From an uncultured Alistipes sp. (GTDB lineage: Bacteria > Bacteroidota > Bacteroidia > Bacteroidales > Rikenellaceae), in NCBI GenBank assembly GCA_900553175.1, contig USCH01000018.1:1-30006 (forward strand): DNA of 30,006 nucleotides, written 5' to 3'. Numbering within the stretch: position 1 is the first letter of the stretch; each line of letters begins with the position of its first letter. Position numbers and translations under genes: made by a program. Below are positions 30,005 to 30,006 of the stretch, piece by piece. The notes under the pieces are model-generated. The model was not told where the DNA came from and did not search any database. It worked only from the letters and a program-made list of their open reading frames with translations.

Positions 30005-30006
30005 GC

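Noticed and set aside
29811..30006. Plus-strand frame beginning ATG at 29811 and reading Arg-rich then Ala-Pro-Thr repeats
   Set aside because: The start lies inside the 9-bp array, the first part is arginine-rich nonsense, and stop-free frames are expected on both strands in this DNA. Kept only as part of the repeat discussion.
1..30006. Genomic island or horizontally acquired block
   Set aside because: Composition and promoter style are uniform, the genes are mostly core families, and no integrase, tRNA boundary or insertion sequence was found.

Overview
The window looks like core chromosome from a high-GC member of the Bacteroidales; an Alistipes/Rikenellaceae-type genome is my best guess. 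Three things point there. Twelve start regions carry the Bacteroidetes -7 element TAnnTTTG. There is no obvious Shine-Dalgarno use. Several families are typical of the phylum: DUF3078, DUF3108, the long IspG, an Asp-type MurA and GxDLY-SGNH hydrolases. The genus is inference. I see no rRNA, tRNA, CRISPR array, insertion sequence, phage gene or integrase.

Layout. (1) 1-4198: wall precursor genes mraY and murD on +, then murA convergent on -, with a 19-bp-stem terminator between murD and murA. (2) 4411-4699: rpmH with a very clear promoter and a hairpin. (3) 7868-4767 on -: a three-gene unit of DUF3078 outer-membrane protein, S41 PDZ protease and a small Pro/Ala/Glu-rich membrane protein. (4) 7929-8804: nfo. 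(5) 12360-8807 on -: a tightly packed five-gene unit of XRE regulator, cvpA, rsgA, trmH and a class-III aminotransferase. (6) 12436-14497: a secreted GH2 beta-galactosidase-like protein whose acid/base dyad is missing, running 80 nt into the convergent wbqC-like gene. (7) 16680-14418 on -: ispG, then the WbqC-like gene. (8) 16749-20693 on +: recG (start codon almost at its own promoter), a DUF3108 protein and a single-pass coiled-coil protein, closed by a good intrinsic terminator. (9) 21899-20832 and 23120-22113 on -: a secreted SGNH hydrolase and a ROK sugar kinase, separated by a hairpin- and repeat-rich spacer. (10) 23192-27968 on +: a four-gene unit of polyprenyl diphosphate synthase, U32/TrhP-type tRNA hydroxylation protein, DHA2 MFS transporter and an exported LD-carboxypeptidase. 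(11) 28015-29436: aminopeptidase P. (12) 29586 to the end: a 64-aa membrane protein followed by a decayed 9-bp tandem array that runs to the window edge.

Functional themes are peptidoglycan synthesis and turnover (mraY, murD, murA, LD-carboxypeptidase), isoprenoid supply (ispG, polyprenyl synthase), translation and ribosome maturation (rpmH, rsgA, trmH, trhP-like), DNA repair (nfo, recG), envelope proteins and peptide turnover (pepP).

I found no new multi-gene defence or biosynthetic system. The observations most worth checking are the GH2 protein with Ser-Arg in place of the catalytic Asn-Glu, the promoter-abutting GTG start of recG, the small membrane protein with a possible slippery site leading into the 9-bp array, and the repeat-rich spacer at 21900-22112.
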